Part shown: piece by piece, positions 24,414-35,599 of the stretch
How positions within the stretch are numbered: position 1 is the stretch's first letter
Layout: every line of letters starts with the position of its first letter
NCBI GenBank assembly: GCA_049724395.1
Contig: JAUGWO010000038.1
Location: forward strand, 144,633 to 208,632
Direction of reading: 5' to 3'
Length of the DNA stretch: 64,000 nt
From: Spongospora subterranea f. sp. subterranea
Lineage: Eukaryota; Endomyxa: Phytomyxea; Phytomyxea; Plasmodiophorida
Notes under the pieces: generated by a model
Seen by the model: only the letters and a program-made list of their open reading frames with translations
Database searches by the model: none
Told to the model about the DNA's origin: nothing
Program-made: the position numbers and the translations under genes

Positions 24414-25714
24414 ACCTGAGAATTGATCATGGCGGTACAGTCGCTGTTCTCGTCAAACAATTCATTTGAGGGCATTTTGATTTTTGGAGGAGTATTTCTC
24501 TGCCAATTTGATTTCAAAAGTGGTTCAAGACAATACCCAGATCAATGAAAACTGACTTCAGTATATTGTCAATGTTTGAAATAGTTTAATCCCAGAGCAA
24601 AGAGAGATCACCGAAAATCAGTCCATGGATAATGGCCAAAAGAAAAGCACCAGCGAGCCCGCCAGAATCTATTCGCCAATGACAGACCCCATGATTTCTG
24701 ATTATATAAACAGATCGGTGACACTGCAGAGCAGTCAGCTATGATGGATTGGTCGTGGGAATGCGTGCGACTTAAGGGCGGTTCCTATGGAGGAAGATTG
24801 GCCTCCTGCGATTCACTTGGTAGAAAATCGAATTGGGAGATATTAACTTCCCACTAAACATTGTATCGGTCAACCTGGTACACAAAATGGAAATGTTTTG
24901 ATTCGACTGAGGCCCTGACGAAGAACCTGAACAAACAACAAAAGGAAATTAAAAGCAACTGGCCTCATCAGTTTGCCATGTTCCGCAGGACCATCTGAAA
25001 GGTCCGTTGATCGTTCGTTGTGGATCAGCCGCGACGATCAGCGTTGCACAACAATCGAATCGATAACAAAAGGACCGACTACGCGGAAACCAACAACATG
25101 GACATTTACTACGACGATTCGATTTTGGTCTGGTATAATAGTGAATTCCGCTTACCTGTTGGAATTCAGGGACGATTTGACGAGCGACGACCTTCACCAC
25201 CGTAATAGCCATCGTTAATCTTCCAACAGATCAGCAAGATATACTACGGATAACGACTCGGTCATGTTCCTATCCTCATCTGACCATCATTGGTGTTTTC
25301 TTGACCAACTCCGTTCGCTGGACTGAAGTTGTCATTTCATGCTGTCTTATTTCGACAACTTGGATCATACGGAACTGTTTTGTGTTCTCCATAAATCGGT
25401 GATTCATCGTTAACAAGGCGCTCGGGGCAACTTTCGTCTTTTGCCAATGCAAATCTAAAGCCAGGCCCCCGCCTCAGTCGGCATCAAGAACACGCGTCGT
25501 TTCTTCTCCGCACATGGAATGCGAAATATGGTCGAAGGTTATCGACACCGCCAATCCAATAAACACTATTGATCCTGATCCTTTTCCATTGTAATATTTT
25601 TGATTCGAGTCAGTTTCCATTATGGTTTCACTAGGTGTAGCGTTATCCAGGTCAGGGAAATACAATAATATTCATGTTACGTTGAGGGGAAAACGATACA
25701 CTCGTTGTGCCAAC
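24414..25714. other. Spacer between 7TM copies 2 and 3
   Basis: The first 800 bases are homologous to the spacer at 22492-23387. No gene is recognised in the rest. Plus-strand frames at 24973-25218 have no motif support. Confidence 0.4.
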
Positions 25715-26724
25715 TCATGAGGGTCCTTCATTGTTCGTTGTTTGATAGGAAAGCATCGATGGAGCTACGATGATACGGGCCATGTTCTTTGGGAGAACTT
25801 CTGGCATTGTTTTGTTCGCCGAGAACAGCTTATGAACGATGGCCAAACACAGACACAGGGATAGGATCTTGGCGATCACTAGAACAGCGAATCGAACAAC
25901 ATCGTCGCGGATTGATGAAAACATTTCTAGAAAAACAAATACTATAGACGACAAGTCAAGGATTGTCTTGATGAATACCAGCTTGATTATCGTAAACGTT
26001 TTCTGGACCTGGGCTTCCTGCTTGGAATACTTGATAAAACCAATGATGCCCATCCAAAGCATATACCCTGTAGATAACAACAGCGACATTCCAGAGAATG
26101 TTGATAATCCCAAACTTAGTGGGTCGTCGTCGCCAGCGCCAGCTTTATAGGCAACGCGACAATTCAATGAAGTTCTTTCTGTTGGTATCTCCATATACGA
26201 CGTTTTTGTAAATATATAACTGGTCGCGTTCCAGATATCAGCAACATAGTATATCTGTATCAGAATAAGGACAATGCGGGAATGTTGGCAAAAAAGTTTC
26301 TTACAATCAATGCAATGTTCAATCGTCTTTGTACTTTAGGCTGTAAAGCGTAGAAAACACACGCGATACGATTCAGAAAAAGTTGCTGGTTCGAGTTTGT
26401 ATCTAGTTGAGCGTTAACAAAATCCTGACATTAGGACAAAACGTACAAAATTATTTCCAGAGTGAGAAAGTATGGGCAAAGAGACATATCGAACAGTGGA
26501 ATAGCTGCACAGAATATGCCAAGAAAGCAGGAGACAAGGTCCAATATGGCCAACTCCTTGACAATGAGCTGTGAATTGTTCGAATTGCGAAACCAATGAT
26601 TCCGTATAGTTAAAATTAAAAAACCCATCGTGGATATCACACTTCCTAGGGTTGATGGCAATTCATTTGCTTGAAAATCATCAGTGAGAGACGACATTGA
26701 CTTGATAACATACAATAATCGCAA
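25715..26724 (-). CDS. 7TM receptor-like protein, copy 3
   Basis: First exon near 26697 (MSSLTDDFQANELPS) with TM1-TM3; middle exon near 26300-26400 with the NRIACVFYALQPKVQ-type segment; last exon (about 26240-25715) with MEIPTERTSLNCRVAY, TM5 (LSLLLSTGYMLWMGIIGFI), TM6 (IIKLVFIKTILDLSSIVFVFLEMF) and TM7 (LVIAKILSLCLCLAIVH). NTSYMEM is changed, as the codons before MEI read differently. Intron positions match the other copies. Confidence 0.7.
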
Positions 26725-26916
26725 CTAAAGAATTGTTGATGAGGGTACGATCGTTTGTCATCAAGAACCCATTGAAAGGTACCTGTTTCTTTCAAGAATT
26801 TTTCTGCGACCACATTATTGTAAACGTGTTAAAGAGAACACCCACACCATAACTGCAATTTCTTGCGTTGGTTGAAAGCGTTTGAAAACGGGAATTTCTG
26901 AGGTTATTTGGGGAAT

Positions 26917-27948
26917 TTATACACTCATTGAACCACTCATGAGGGTGCTTCGATTTTCGTTCTTTGATGAATGAGCCCCACTGCAAAGACAGAGATACAA
27001 ATGGGCTATGCTTCTTGAAACAGTTTTTTTAAGCCATGTGTTTGCAGAGAACAGCTTCTGAACGATTATCAAACACAGACACAGAGCTAGGGTCTTGGCG
27101 ACGACCAGAACAAAGAATCGAGGAATATCGTCGCGGACTGATGAAAACATCTCTAGAAAAACAAATACCATAGACGACAGATCGAGGATCGTCTTAATGA
27201 ACAACAGCTTGATTATTGAAAACGTTTGCTGGACCTGGGTTTTCTGTTTGGAATATTTGATAAACCCAAGGATGCCCATCCAGAGCATATACGCTCCAGT
27301 TAAAAAAAACGACAATCCAGAAAACATTGATAGTAGCAAACTTAGTGAATCGTTGTCGCCAGCACCAGCTTTATAGGCAACGCGACAGGCTAATGAAACT
27401 CTTTCTGTCGGCATCTCCATATAAGACGTGTTTGAGATCATGTAGCTGATGGCGTTTATAATAGCAGCCACATAGTATATCTGTACCAGAGTAAGGGCAA
27501 TCCAGGATAAATTGGAGAATGTCTCTTACAATCAAGGCAATGTTCAATCGCGTTTGCACTTTAGGCTGTAAAACGTAGAAAACACAAGCAACACGATTAA
27601 GAAAAAGTTGCTGGTTCGCGTTTGTATCTAGTTGAGCGTTAGTTTGAACTTGGAAATAGAAGATAACGTACAAAATATTTCAAGGGCAAGAAAGTATGGG
27701 CAAAGCGATGTATCAATCAGTGGAATAGCTGTACAGAATATGGCACCAAAGCAGGAGACAAGGTCTAATATGGCCAACTCTTTGACGATGAGCTGTGAGT
27801 TCGTCAAAGGGCGAAACCAATGATTCCGTATAGTTATATATAAGAAGCCCATCGTCATTATCACACATCCTATGTTTGATGGCGATTGATTTGCTTGAAA
27901 ATCATCAGCGAGAGATGACATTGACTTGTAGGAGCTATCGAATCGCAA
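26917..27948 (-). CDS. 7TM receptor-like protein, copy 4
   Basis: First exon from about 27921 (MSSLADDFQANQSPSN); middle exon about 27530-27640 with NRVACVFYVLQPKVQ; last exon about 27475-26917 with NTSYMEMPTERVSLACRVAY, TM5 (SGLSFFLTGAYMLWMGILGFI), TM6 and TM7. Only about 190 bp separate its 3' end from the start of copy 3. It is very close in sequence to copy 1, pointing to recent duplication or conversion. Confidence 0.75.
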
Positions 27949-28029
27949 CTTGTGGATTGATCATGGCGGTACGTTCGCCGGTCGTCTAACGACCCACGAA
28001 CGGTACTTAATTTCCTCAAGAATCTTTCC

Positions 28030-28300
28030 GCGAACCATTTGGGGTCATGTACAGCACATATGGGTATACAGTCGAATACAATTCGATTGCAGCAAAAGTG
28101 TGCACAAAAATTGGGTTGCCCAACAGATCACATAATGTTTGACGATCTGGCGTAAAGTTTGCTGGAGGGTTGGGACCATCGCGTCTCGAGAGGAAGCATT
28201 GAAGTGAGCAGTAATAGCCTGAAGAGAGACTGCAATTATCAAGGAATTCAACGGAGGTCAATCTCGAGGGTGAATATCCACCGACTGATGAGCGTCCGGC
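28030..28300. repeat. Dispersed repeat, single copy (family of the inverted pair at 30730-31050)
   Basis: This segment matches both arms of the inverted pair: CGTAAAGTTTGCTGGAG, CATCGCGTCTCGAGAGGA, GTGAGCAGTAATAGCC and GAGAGACTGCAATTATC. On its minus strand the frame AHFNASSRDAMVPTLQQTLRQI is kept in the other copies too, so it may derive from a coding exon. No terminal repeats or target duplication were established. Confidence 0.6.
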
Positions 28301-28518
28301 GGCCGTCTTCAAGTCTGGCGACGGGAGGTATTGGTCATGTGCTGGCGCCGATCTCTCGGAAAGAAAGAATAGACAGCTTGTTAAAATTTGAATCCATGCC
28401 TGCGCGATGATCGAATCGCTGATTAATGGCACCTTTAGCAGAAGCGTGCCACAGTATCACCAGCACAATAGACACACCATACGCACGACATTCGAACTTG
28501 GTGCGACAGCGTCTAAAA

Positions 28519-28580
28519 TAAGCAGAATAAACCGATCGAGAATTTGAACGGGCCAAATCCTGATCTGTTTATTCTGCTTA
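28519..28580. repeat. Perfect 14-bp inverted repeat (hairpin)
   Basis: TAAGCAGAATAAAC at 28519-28532 is repeated in reverse complement at 28567-28580 with a 34-base loop. The function is unknown. It could be the whole of, or the end of, a tiny foldback element. Confidence 0.7.
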
Positions 28581-28599
28581 TTCAGTTAAGTTCGAGTGT

Positions 28600-29548
28600 T
28601 GAGCGCAACCTCCTTGATACATGATGAGACTACTGTACCTGTGATATTCGGGTGACTCTGCGCTCATCCCTATCGTGCACTGCGGTGTATAATGAATCAG
28701 GGTTTACATGTCAGTCCACAGTCGTTTTCGAGTGCACTCCGACCTACTCCGACATCGTCACATCGATATACTGACGGCGGTGGGCAAAAGAGGCCGTGCA
28801 CTCCGACGTCAAAATATAAACGTGGGTCGGTCAGGTAAAGGAGTGGAGTCCCCGGAGTGCGTGTGGACAATGCTGGAAACGTTCGCTCTTTCTCGTGCGC
28901 GATATGGAGTTTTTCCCGTGTCGACCAAATTTACTTTGATGAACTGGGCAGATGTGTTTTGATATTATCAATCCCAATTTTCAGATAACTTTCATATGTG
29001 CTGTCGGGTTCTACGTGGACCGCAAATGCCCATTTGACCCTGACCACAACTTGACCGGGTCATCCTGTAGCCGACCCCATGTAATCTGCTATAGGTCAGC
29101 GCTGCAATTCGCCTTGCATTAGGTTTCGCAAAGTTGATCCGGTCAAGGCAGATCAGAATTTGCTGCGTTGGAAAAAGTGTAACCTTCTAAGGCTTTTCCA
29201 GCCCATTCACGTTAAACACTGGATTTGATCGCTTGTAGCGACGCTGTTCTTTGTTCAACAACCGCCTGTCGCGTGACTTCTTTGGGCAAATCAGGGCAAC
29301 GTTCTCACCCGACTCTAGATGTTAATGGATGCCCTCTGATCCTCGTCATTATTGACACTCATCGCCAGCACCACAGAAACAACATCATTGGGTTTTGAGG
29401 AAATCACTGGAATTCAGAGTTTCGGTGTACCAATTTAAAATGTCTTACACGGTAGTTTCCCAACGCTCGACACTTCAACGCAGGCTGTTTGACGCTGATC
29501 ACGTTCATGATTCTACATAAGGACAAACCGGACAGGGACGTAAGTTCG
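28600..29548. other. Spacer between the dispersed repeat and 7TM copy 5
   Basis: No gene is recognised. An open plus-strand frame at 28708-28962 has no motif, and the rest lacks long frames. Confidence 0.3.
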
Positions 29549-30532
29549 TCAGGCTTTAATTGTTGACTGAATTTTCACTATTTGGTTTTTAGCGGGATTT
29601 GGAAACCGGTTGGTCGTGACGACAGTGCGGAGCCATTTGGAATCGGACAGCAGCTTGTAAACGATGGTGGCGCATAGGCCCAGGGACAGAATTCTCGCCG
29701 TGATCAGGACGGCTAGCCGATAGGAGTCGTCGCGAACCGTCGAGAACATCTCGAGAAAGACGAAAATCATCGACGACATGTCGAGGGTCATCTTGATGAA
29801 CAACATCTTGATCAAGGTGAACGAATTGTGCGAGTTCCCGTACTGTTTGCAGAATTTGACGAACCCGATCAGGCCCTTCCCGATCATGTATCCTTCCGAC
29901 AGCACCAACAATATTCCCGGCAGCATGGACAGCATCATCTCGGGGCCACTGCTCGCGTCCCCGCCGACGATATAGGCAACGCGACAGATTAGCGCCACTC
30001 GTTCGGTCGGCACCTCCATGTACGAGGTGTTGGAGATCATATACCCGATGGAGGACATGAGGGTCGCAATGTAGTTTATCTGGGCCATGATTAGAACGAG
30101 ACGGCGACGTTCAAGATGAACGATATACGATAAGGGCGATGTTCAAACGTTTTTGAACTTTAGGTTCTAGGACGTAGAAAACCGACGCGATGCGATTCAG
30201 GAAAATTTGCTGGTTGGAATTGGTGTCTGGTGCGCATTCGTTAGTTGACATCGGCCAAAACGAAAACCACAGAACCGACAGTAGATTTCCAGGACGAGAA
30301 AGTATGGGCAAAGCGATGTGTCGAACATCGGGATACACATCGAGATGATAGCGGTGAAACACGCGACAAGATCGATCACAGCCAGCTCCTGTACGGCCCG
30401 TTTCTGGGTTTTATCAGAGCGGAACCAGTGGTTGTTTATGGTTAGGGCGATAAACCCGAGCGTCATCACGATGAATATGATGCTCGAGGGCAGTATGTTG
30501 GCCCAGAAATCATCGACGACGGACGGCGACAT
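29549..30532 (-). CDS. 7TM receptor-like protein, copy 5 (most diverged)
   Basis: Starts MSPSVVDDFWANILPS at 30532. Exon 1 holds TM1-TM3 and joins in phase 1 to an exon with DTNSNQQIFLNRIASVFYVLEPKVQ. The last exon has NTSYMEVPTERVALICRVAY, TM5 (MLPGILLVLSEGYMIGKGLIGFV), TM6 (IKMLFIKMTLDMSSMIFVFLEMF) and TM7 (LAVLITARILSLGLCATIVY), and ends at 29549-29551. It is more GC-rich and more diverged than copies 1-4. The same introns and motifs show it is part of the family; it may be the oldest member of the array. Confidence 0.75.
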
Positions 30533-30729
30533 CGCGATAAGTTTTCGCTTGAGAGAAAATATGTGGATGGTGATCTGGTACAGTCAATGGAGTATCGCCA
30601 GAATGTGATCTTTGGTACCATCGTTGATGGGATGACGTGTACTGAAACGCTCTCATTCAATGATTTCCAACTTAGTCAGAACGTTCATATTCTGGAAATT
30701 ATGACACCTGGCAATCGCAACACACCTAA

Positions 30730-31050
30730 CAAACAAGTTTTGTCGATCTGTCGTAAAGTTTGCTGGAGTGTCCGGGCCATCGCGTCTCGAGAGGAAGCAT
30801 TGAAGTGAGCAGTAATAGCCGGGAGAGAGACTGCAATTATCGGCCGGACGCTCATCAGTCTGTGGATATCACCCCCGAGATCGCCGACCTCCGTCAAGTT
30901 CCCCGATAATTGCAGTCTCTCTTCCGGCTATTACTTCTCACTTCAATACGTCCTCTCGAGACGCGATGGTCCGAACACTTCAGCAAACTTTACGCCAGAT
31001 CGACAAACATTGTGTCAGAACCCTGTTTTTTGTGCATACTTGTGCTGCAC
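30730..31050. repeat. Inverted pair of the dispersed repeat
   Basis: The arm at about 30745-30842 (CGTAAAGTTTGCTGGAG to GCAATTATCGG) is the reverse complement, with small differences, of the arm at about 30905-31000 (CCGATAATTGCAGTC to CAGCAAACTTTACG). The spacer between them is about 60 bp. The pair forms a long hairpin. Sequence outside the arms differs, so this is either a foldback element or two insertions in opposite orientation. Confidence 0.75.
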
Positions 31051-31256
31051 TCAAATTCATCTTGGGCTCCCACCGCGTGGCACGGCACGAGCTGGCGACA
31101 GACTGTAATTTGCGTGATCTGGCGTGGTGTTTTGTTTGGTGGGGGGTCAGAGTGACTCCCACCCACCGCAGCGGCGATAAAATATGGAGTCGGCAGAATT
31201 GGCGTTGCGGGCACATCTCTATTGCCGTGGATATAGGGTGACGTGGTCGTTGGCCG

Positions 31257-32232
31257 ATGGCGGTAACCAAAGGAGGTCGTGCTGCCGGCCAGGCGAACTT
31301 CAAACTGTACGAGGATGTGTCGTTGTGCCAGGCGTACGTGCTGGTATCGGACGAGGCGGCGTCGCTGGGATCCGACCAAACCGGGTGGGAATTTTGGCTG
31401 AAAGTCACCGACGAATTCGATCGTATTGTCGCTGCCGAATCCCATGGTTTTGTCGTTCCCGAGACTACTCTGTCAGGTTCTGATCGCAACGCCAGCTCGT
31501 GCAAGAACCGTTTCAACGGTACGATTCAGAAAGTGGTCAACAAGTTTGTTGCTTGTTTGACCAAGAGCATGAAGGTGTTTCGTAGCGGCTGGGGCCTGTA
31601 CGATTACAAGCTCGAGGCGAAAAAATACTTCTGCGAAGAGGAGAAGAAAGCGTTCAAGTTCGAGGTCTGCTATGACATTCTGAAGAAACTGCCGAAATTC
31701 AAGGTTCCCGTCGAAGATCTTCCTGAAAACGTTCGAACGGCGCTGAATCTTAGTGATGAACCCGGTGGTGCTGGTGAGGTCGTCTCATCTTTAACCCGGT
31801 CGGAGCGATCGGAATCCACCCGCGCTGGGCGCCCGAATATCGCCGGCCAGAGAGCGGCCAAGTTGCCGAAACTCGATCAATCGTCAGCGCAGGAGGACCT
31901 GGTCGCCCGCTTGATTCGTGTACAACGCCGCAATCTCGAGCTGAACGATAAAGGAGAAAGGAAAGGTTTTACAAGAGCTGACGCAATGTCTATTGGACAA
32001 GAATGCGATCCAGTTTTTCAGTCGGCTTCCCCCTGGCGATAATCGTGCGACTCAGTTCAACGAGGTGATGGCCGACACGTACCTGGCGCAAGCAAAATTG
32101 AAACTGGCGCAAATCAACCAACAGTGCATCAGATTTGCCGACGCAGATCATTCATCGCTGTACGCTACTGAAGAGCGAGGCGACGCCAACTTATTGTTGA
32201 ACGTGAATTCTTCAACTGTTCAGGAGGAATAA
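31257..32232 (+). CDS. Myb/SANT-like (NAM-associated-like) DNA-binding protein
   Basis: The frame from ATG 31257 has a trihelix/Myb-like layout: an acidic start (YEDVSLCQAYVLVSDEAA), SDQTGWEFWLKVTDEFDR, then CKNRFNGTIQKVVNKFVACL. This matches the FW..V...F and R..W/F..I...V.KF pattern of Myb/SANT-like proteins related to plant NAM-associated and PIF/Harbinger partner proteins. A charged middle region follows. From about 31960 the sequence continues in another frame as a coiled-coil-like tail (ELTQCLLDKNAIQFF, MADTYLAQAKLKLAQI) to the stop at 32230-32232. The frame change lies around 31955-31972 and no plausible intron explains it. It may be a host regulator or a transposon partner gene. Confidence 0.6.
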
Positions 32233-32379
32233 AATGTTTCGAACTGCGTATTTATTCTTCCCCATTGGTGTTTCCCATAAATGCTCACGTAGATCGTTGT
32301 GTATTCGAAGGCGTCGGAACGACGCTCCCTTGAACTTGAGCGTATGCAGAAATGAGGATACCCTTTGCCCTAGCCCATA

Positions 32380-33000
32380 CATTGTGTTGTCCAGCTACTG
32401 TAGCAGACCAGTTCAGCGTTGTTCGTGCTCGCGACCTGATAGCCTTCGGGCAGTTGCGGCGGCTTTCCTGAACGACAAGCTGTTGTGAAGATATCTACAT
32501 GCACCAGCCCGAAGGCTATCAGGTCGCAAGGCAGCCACAACGTCGAACTAGTTGTTAAGTTGGCTGAGGCTATATTGGGGCTGAAGCAGGCTGGACGACC
32601 CTGGTGCCAGACGGTATCCTCATTCTGCATAGGATCAGGTTCGAGGGAGTGCAGTTGCAATCGGCGCCAATGTCCCGAGAAACACATCGTCGTGTTGGCG
32701 CATTATATGCGAACGATATGGTTGTGGGCGGCGTCAAGAAAGGACGGGTTGCCGTCTGCCCAACGATGATTATGCCAACAACGCTGGATATGCGATTGCT
32801 CACTCCGGCATTGGGGGCATTGAGGTGGATCAAGACCTTGGAAATAGGCACCACAGCACTCTCCCTGAGCGCCAACGATCCAGCAATGTTGACACGGTTC
32901 AACACATGCAGAATTGAACAGATTCTGATGCTGTCATGGGGTAGATCCATGGGAAACATCTCCATTCCGTTTCGCAAATAAGTCCTGCCCAGACTCGGCA
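32380..33000 (+). mobile_element. Copia-like reverse-transcriptase fossil fragment
   Basis: The plus strand encodes pieces of Copia reverse transcriptase, including the QPEGYQV, LKQAGRPW and YANDMVVGG blocks, in the usual order. Only the RT part is present. It is broken, with several breaks, and old. It is not collinear with the integrase-bearing fossil at 4.7-6.9 kb, so it is either a separate insertion or a displaced piece. Confidence 0.75.
32431..32527. repeat. Perfect 21-bp inverted repeat in the Copia RT fragment
   Basis: Bases 32431-32451 are the exact reverse complement of 32507-32527, and weaker inverted similarity extends further outwards. A piece of the RT region was therefore duplicated in inverted orientation, with a spacer of about 55 bp. 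Confidence 0.8.
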
Positions 33001-33874
33001 CCGCAGATGTCGCCAAGGTGTGTTGGTGTCATTCAGGTCGTGGTGGCAATGCAAGGATGTTTGTCATTTCCACAGTCGGGCAGCTGTCTAAAATTTGAAT
33101 ATCAACTCATGAGCCCAAACAAAACAATCTATCCGAAGGCCAGTGTTCCTTTCATCTGTGCCATTTCGGGCCATTTATGGCCCACTCGATCCAGCATCAG
33201 AGGGCAACACAAAATAGGATAGACAGGGGCTTAATGGATGATCGATGCTGGAAGTGCTATCGGAGCGACATTAGGGAACAAAACGAAAAGAATCTAACGT
33301 GTTTCACGAAGACCCGCTCTAAGATGAACAATTGCAATGGTCATAGATGGGACATTTGTGGAAACGGTCAACATCTGCCACACAATTACAATCAGACTGA
33401 CAAAAAGAAAGCACATGCTTCAACAAAGTGGATTAGTTGGAAGATTAGAAAGTAAACAAATACAATTTGCATCTCAAGGAACATGACCAAAACGTCGGTC
33501 GAACAAAAAACCAGCGGAATAATAAACGAGGCAATAGAGATATATCAAGAATATCACATATTGGTTCAGTGTCATGTATGGTCAAAGGGATCGGGTGAAT
33601 TTGTCATAACCCGTATAATCACCGATCGAATGGTCTGGAACCCGCTTCGGCTGGATTGCCAGTATTGTTGTCTGAGGATAGGTCTAATGGGCCAGGTGAT
33701 CAATAGTCCCTGATCGGGTCAATGATCCATGGTATCGCCACTTGTGACATCCCCTCAACTGAACTGATTTAGTCACGAAACACGTGTATGGTGTTGGGCT
33801 GGAAATTTGACAAAAACGGCCTGAAATCTTACTACCGTAGAGAGCAGCAAATGCAGTAAACGCCACTGGTTTTA
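33001..33874. other. Spacer downstream of the Copia fragment
   Basis: No gene is supported. Short plus-strand frames (33177-33455, 33483-33713) lack motifs. Confidence 0.3.
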
Positions 33875-34965
33875 TTAAGTCAACTTGTGAATAGCTAAAC
33901 GGAGATGACTGGCATCTCTGTTATCGTTATCTGCCAACTCCAGTTCTGCCAACTTCAGTTTTGCCAGCTCCAGCGCTGCCTGGCCATGACATTTGATGGT
34001 GCGGCTGGCACCCATTTTCAAAAAAAGCGCTATACACCAGTCACTGCAGATTAGCACAAAGGGGTTGAACAGGCGAAGATTTGACAGACAGATTTTCTGA
34101 AACTGCCACATGGAGAGCAGTTTTTTCCTGATCGTTTTGGACGTTGATTATTTTTGGACACTCCGGACCGGATTTTTCTGAGACTTTCTGGTGAGAAAAA
34201 CAACATGTGATAAAAGTTGACTTGGAATGACGAGTCAATGATCCGGGCGATTCTCCATATTGTTGCTCAATTCATAACCTCCCGCCTCGATTATATTGAT
34301 TATGACGTCTGACAATCTGGAGATTATTCAGATTAGTGACACAAACAGATTATTGCAGATATACAGCGTCTGTGTTATTGCCAGGTGTAATGCTGTATTT
34401 CCATCTGTGTCAGCAACAACGGGATCGGCGCCACGAAGCAATAGATACTTGATCATCTCCACACTAGTGAATCAGTTTAATGGAGGGGCTCATCATGATC
34501 TCATTGTCAACCAACAATTTAGCTTTAACAGCCATATGGAGAAGAGTGTTCCCATCGTACAAATGGTTGATATCAATATTAATATCCTTGAACGTTAAAA
34601 ACAGGATTTCTTTCATCCTGTGAGTACTTGAATGAATGATTGAGCAATTTAAACGACTTCATATTCATCTTTTGATGTGACATGAGAACGGTCAACGGAG
34701 AGACATCATCATTATCGGATATAGTGGGGTCGGCACCATTCTTAAGAAGAATATGGGCGATATCATACCTAGAAACAATATCACCGAAAAATGAGGGGAA
34801 AATAAAATCCAGACAGTAAATTAACCTTGAACAAGAATATGCTAACAAAAGAGCAGTTTTCCCAGAGTTGTTCATTAGATTTACGAAACAAAGAAAATCG
34901 ATTGTGATCGCCCTCGCAGCGTTAATCAGATGAGTCACGAGCTCCCCAGATCTGTGAGATTTCAA
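33875..34965 (-). CDS. Ankyrin-repeat protein B (C-terminal part clear)
   Basis: A minus-strand ankyrin gene. Repeats visible from 5' to 3' are NNSGKTALLLAYS (about 34870), YDIAHILLKNGADPTISDND (about 34730), VEMIKYLLLRGADPVVADT with GNTALHLA (about 34400), QNDQEKTALHVAVSENL (about 34130) and a last GASRTIKCHGQAALELAK-type repeat (about 33980), with the stop at 33875-33877. Short introns interrupt it. The units resemble those of gene A, so A and B are paralogs. The 5' end is uncertain and may lie upstream of 34965. Confidence 0.65.
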
Positions 34966-35169
34966 TCAAATCATTCGATTTGAAGACACATGATAGCAGA
35001 AGGGTTTGCGACTGAGTACCATAGAAATCTGGTTTATGAACCCTCGCAGGGCGCATCGGGAACCGTCAAACGGATCCGGAAGGCGAACCTTAGGTTCTGG
35101 CTGGGGAGGCTGCCGATCAATTTGCTGTCCCCGCCACTTGTTGGAACTCATTATCTGAATGTTGACTCA

Positions 35170-35231
35170 GTGAACTTGTCACATTTATCCTTCAACTGAC
35201 GTGAACTTGTCACATTTATCCTTCAACTGAA
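35170..35231. repeat. 31-bp tandem duplication
   Basis: The block starting GTGAACTTGTCACATTTATC at 35170-35200 is repeated directly at 35201-35231. The surrounding 34970-35590 has no recognised gene. Confidence 0.85.
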
Positions 35232-35599
35232 CGAAATCACGAACGGGGTGAATTGACGGTTGTATCGTCTTATAATTCCGAAACTGTGTTCGCAATGTTC
35301 CTCTGAGCAATATCGTGGAACAGTTATTTACCACTAACTTTGGCAAATACGAACATTTGACCCGATGGCGTGATGAGTCAAATTACGCAGAGTGTATTTG
35401 TGAGGATTGTTTGAGGTAAAACCAGAGTAGTACTGACCCAGGACATTGAGATGAGTTGCTGTCGATCAATACAGTCGACATTGCTCGCATAGCAGCAAGA
35501 CGCGATTAAAAAGAGAGTAATCGCTAGGGCACAACATGATATTCATCAGCACCATCAAACACCAATATCTGCAACAAAATATACATCAGCCCTTGATCT

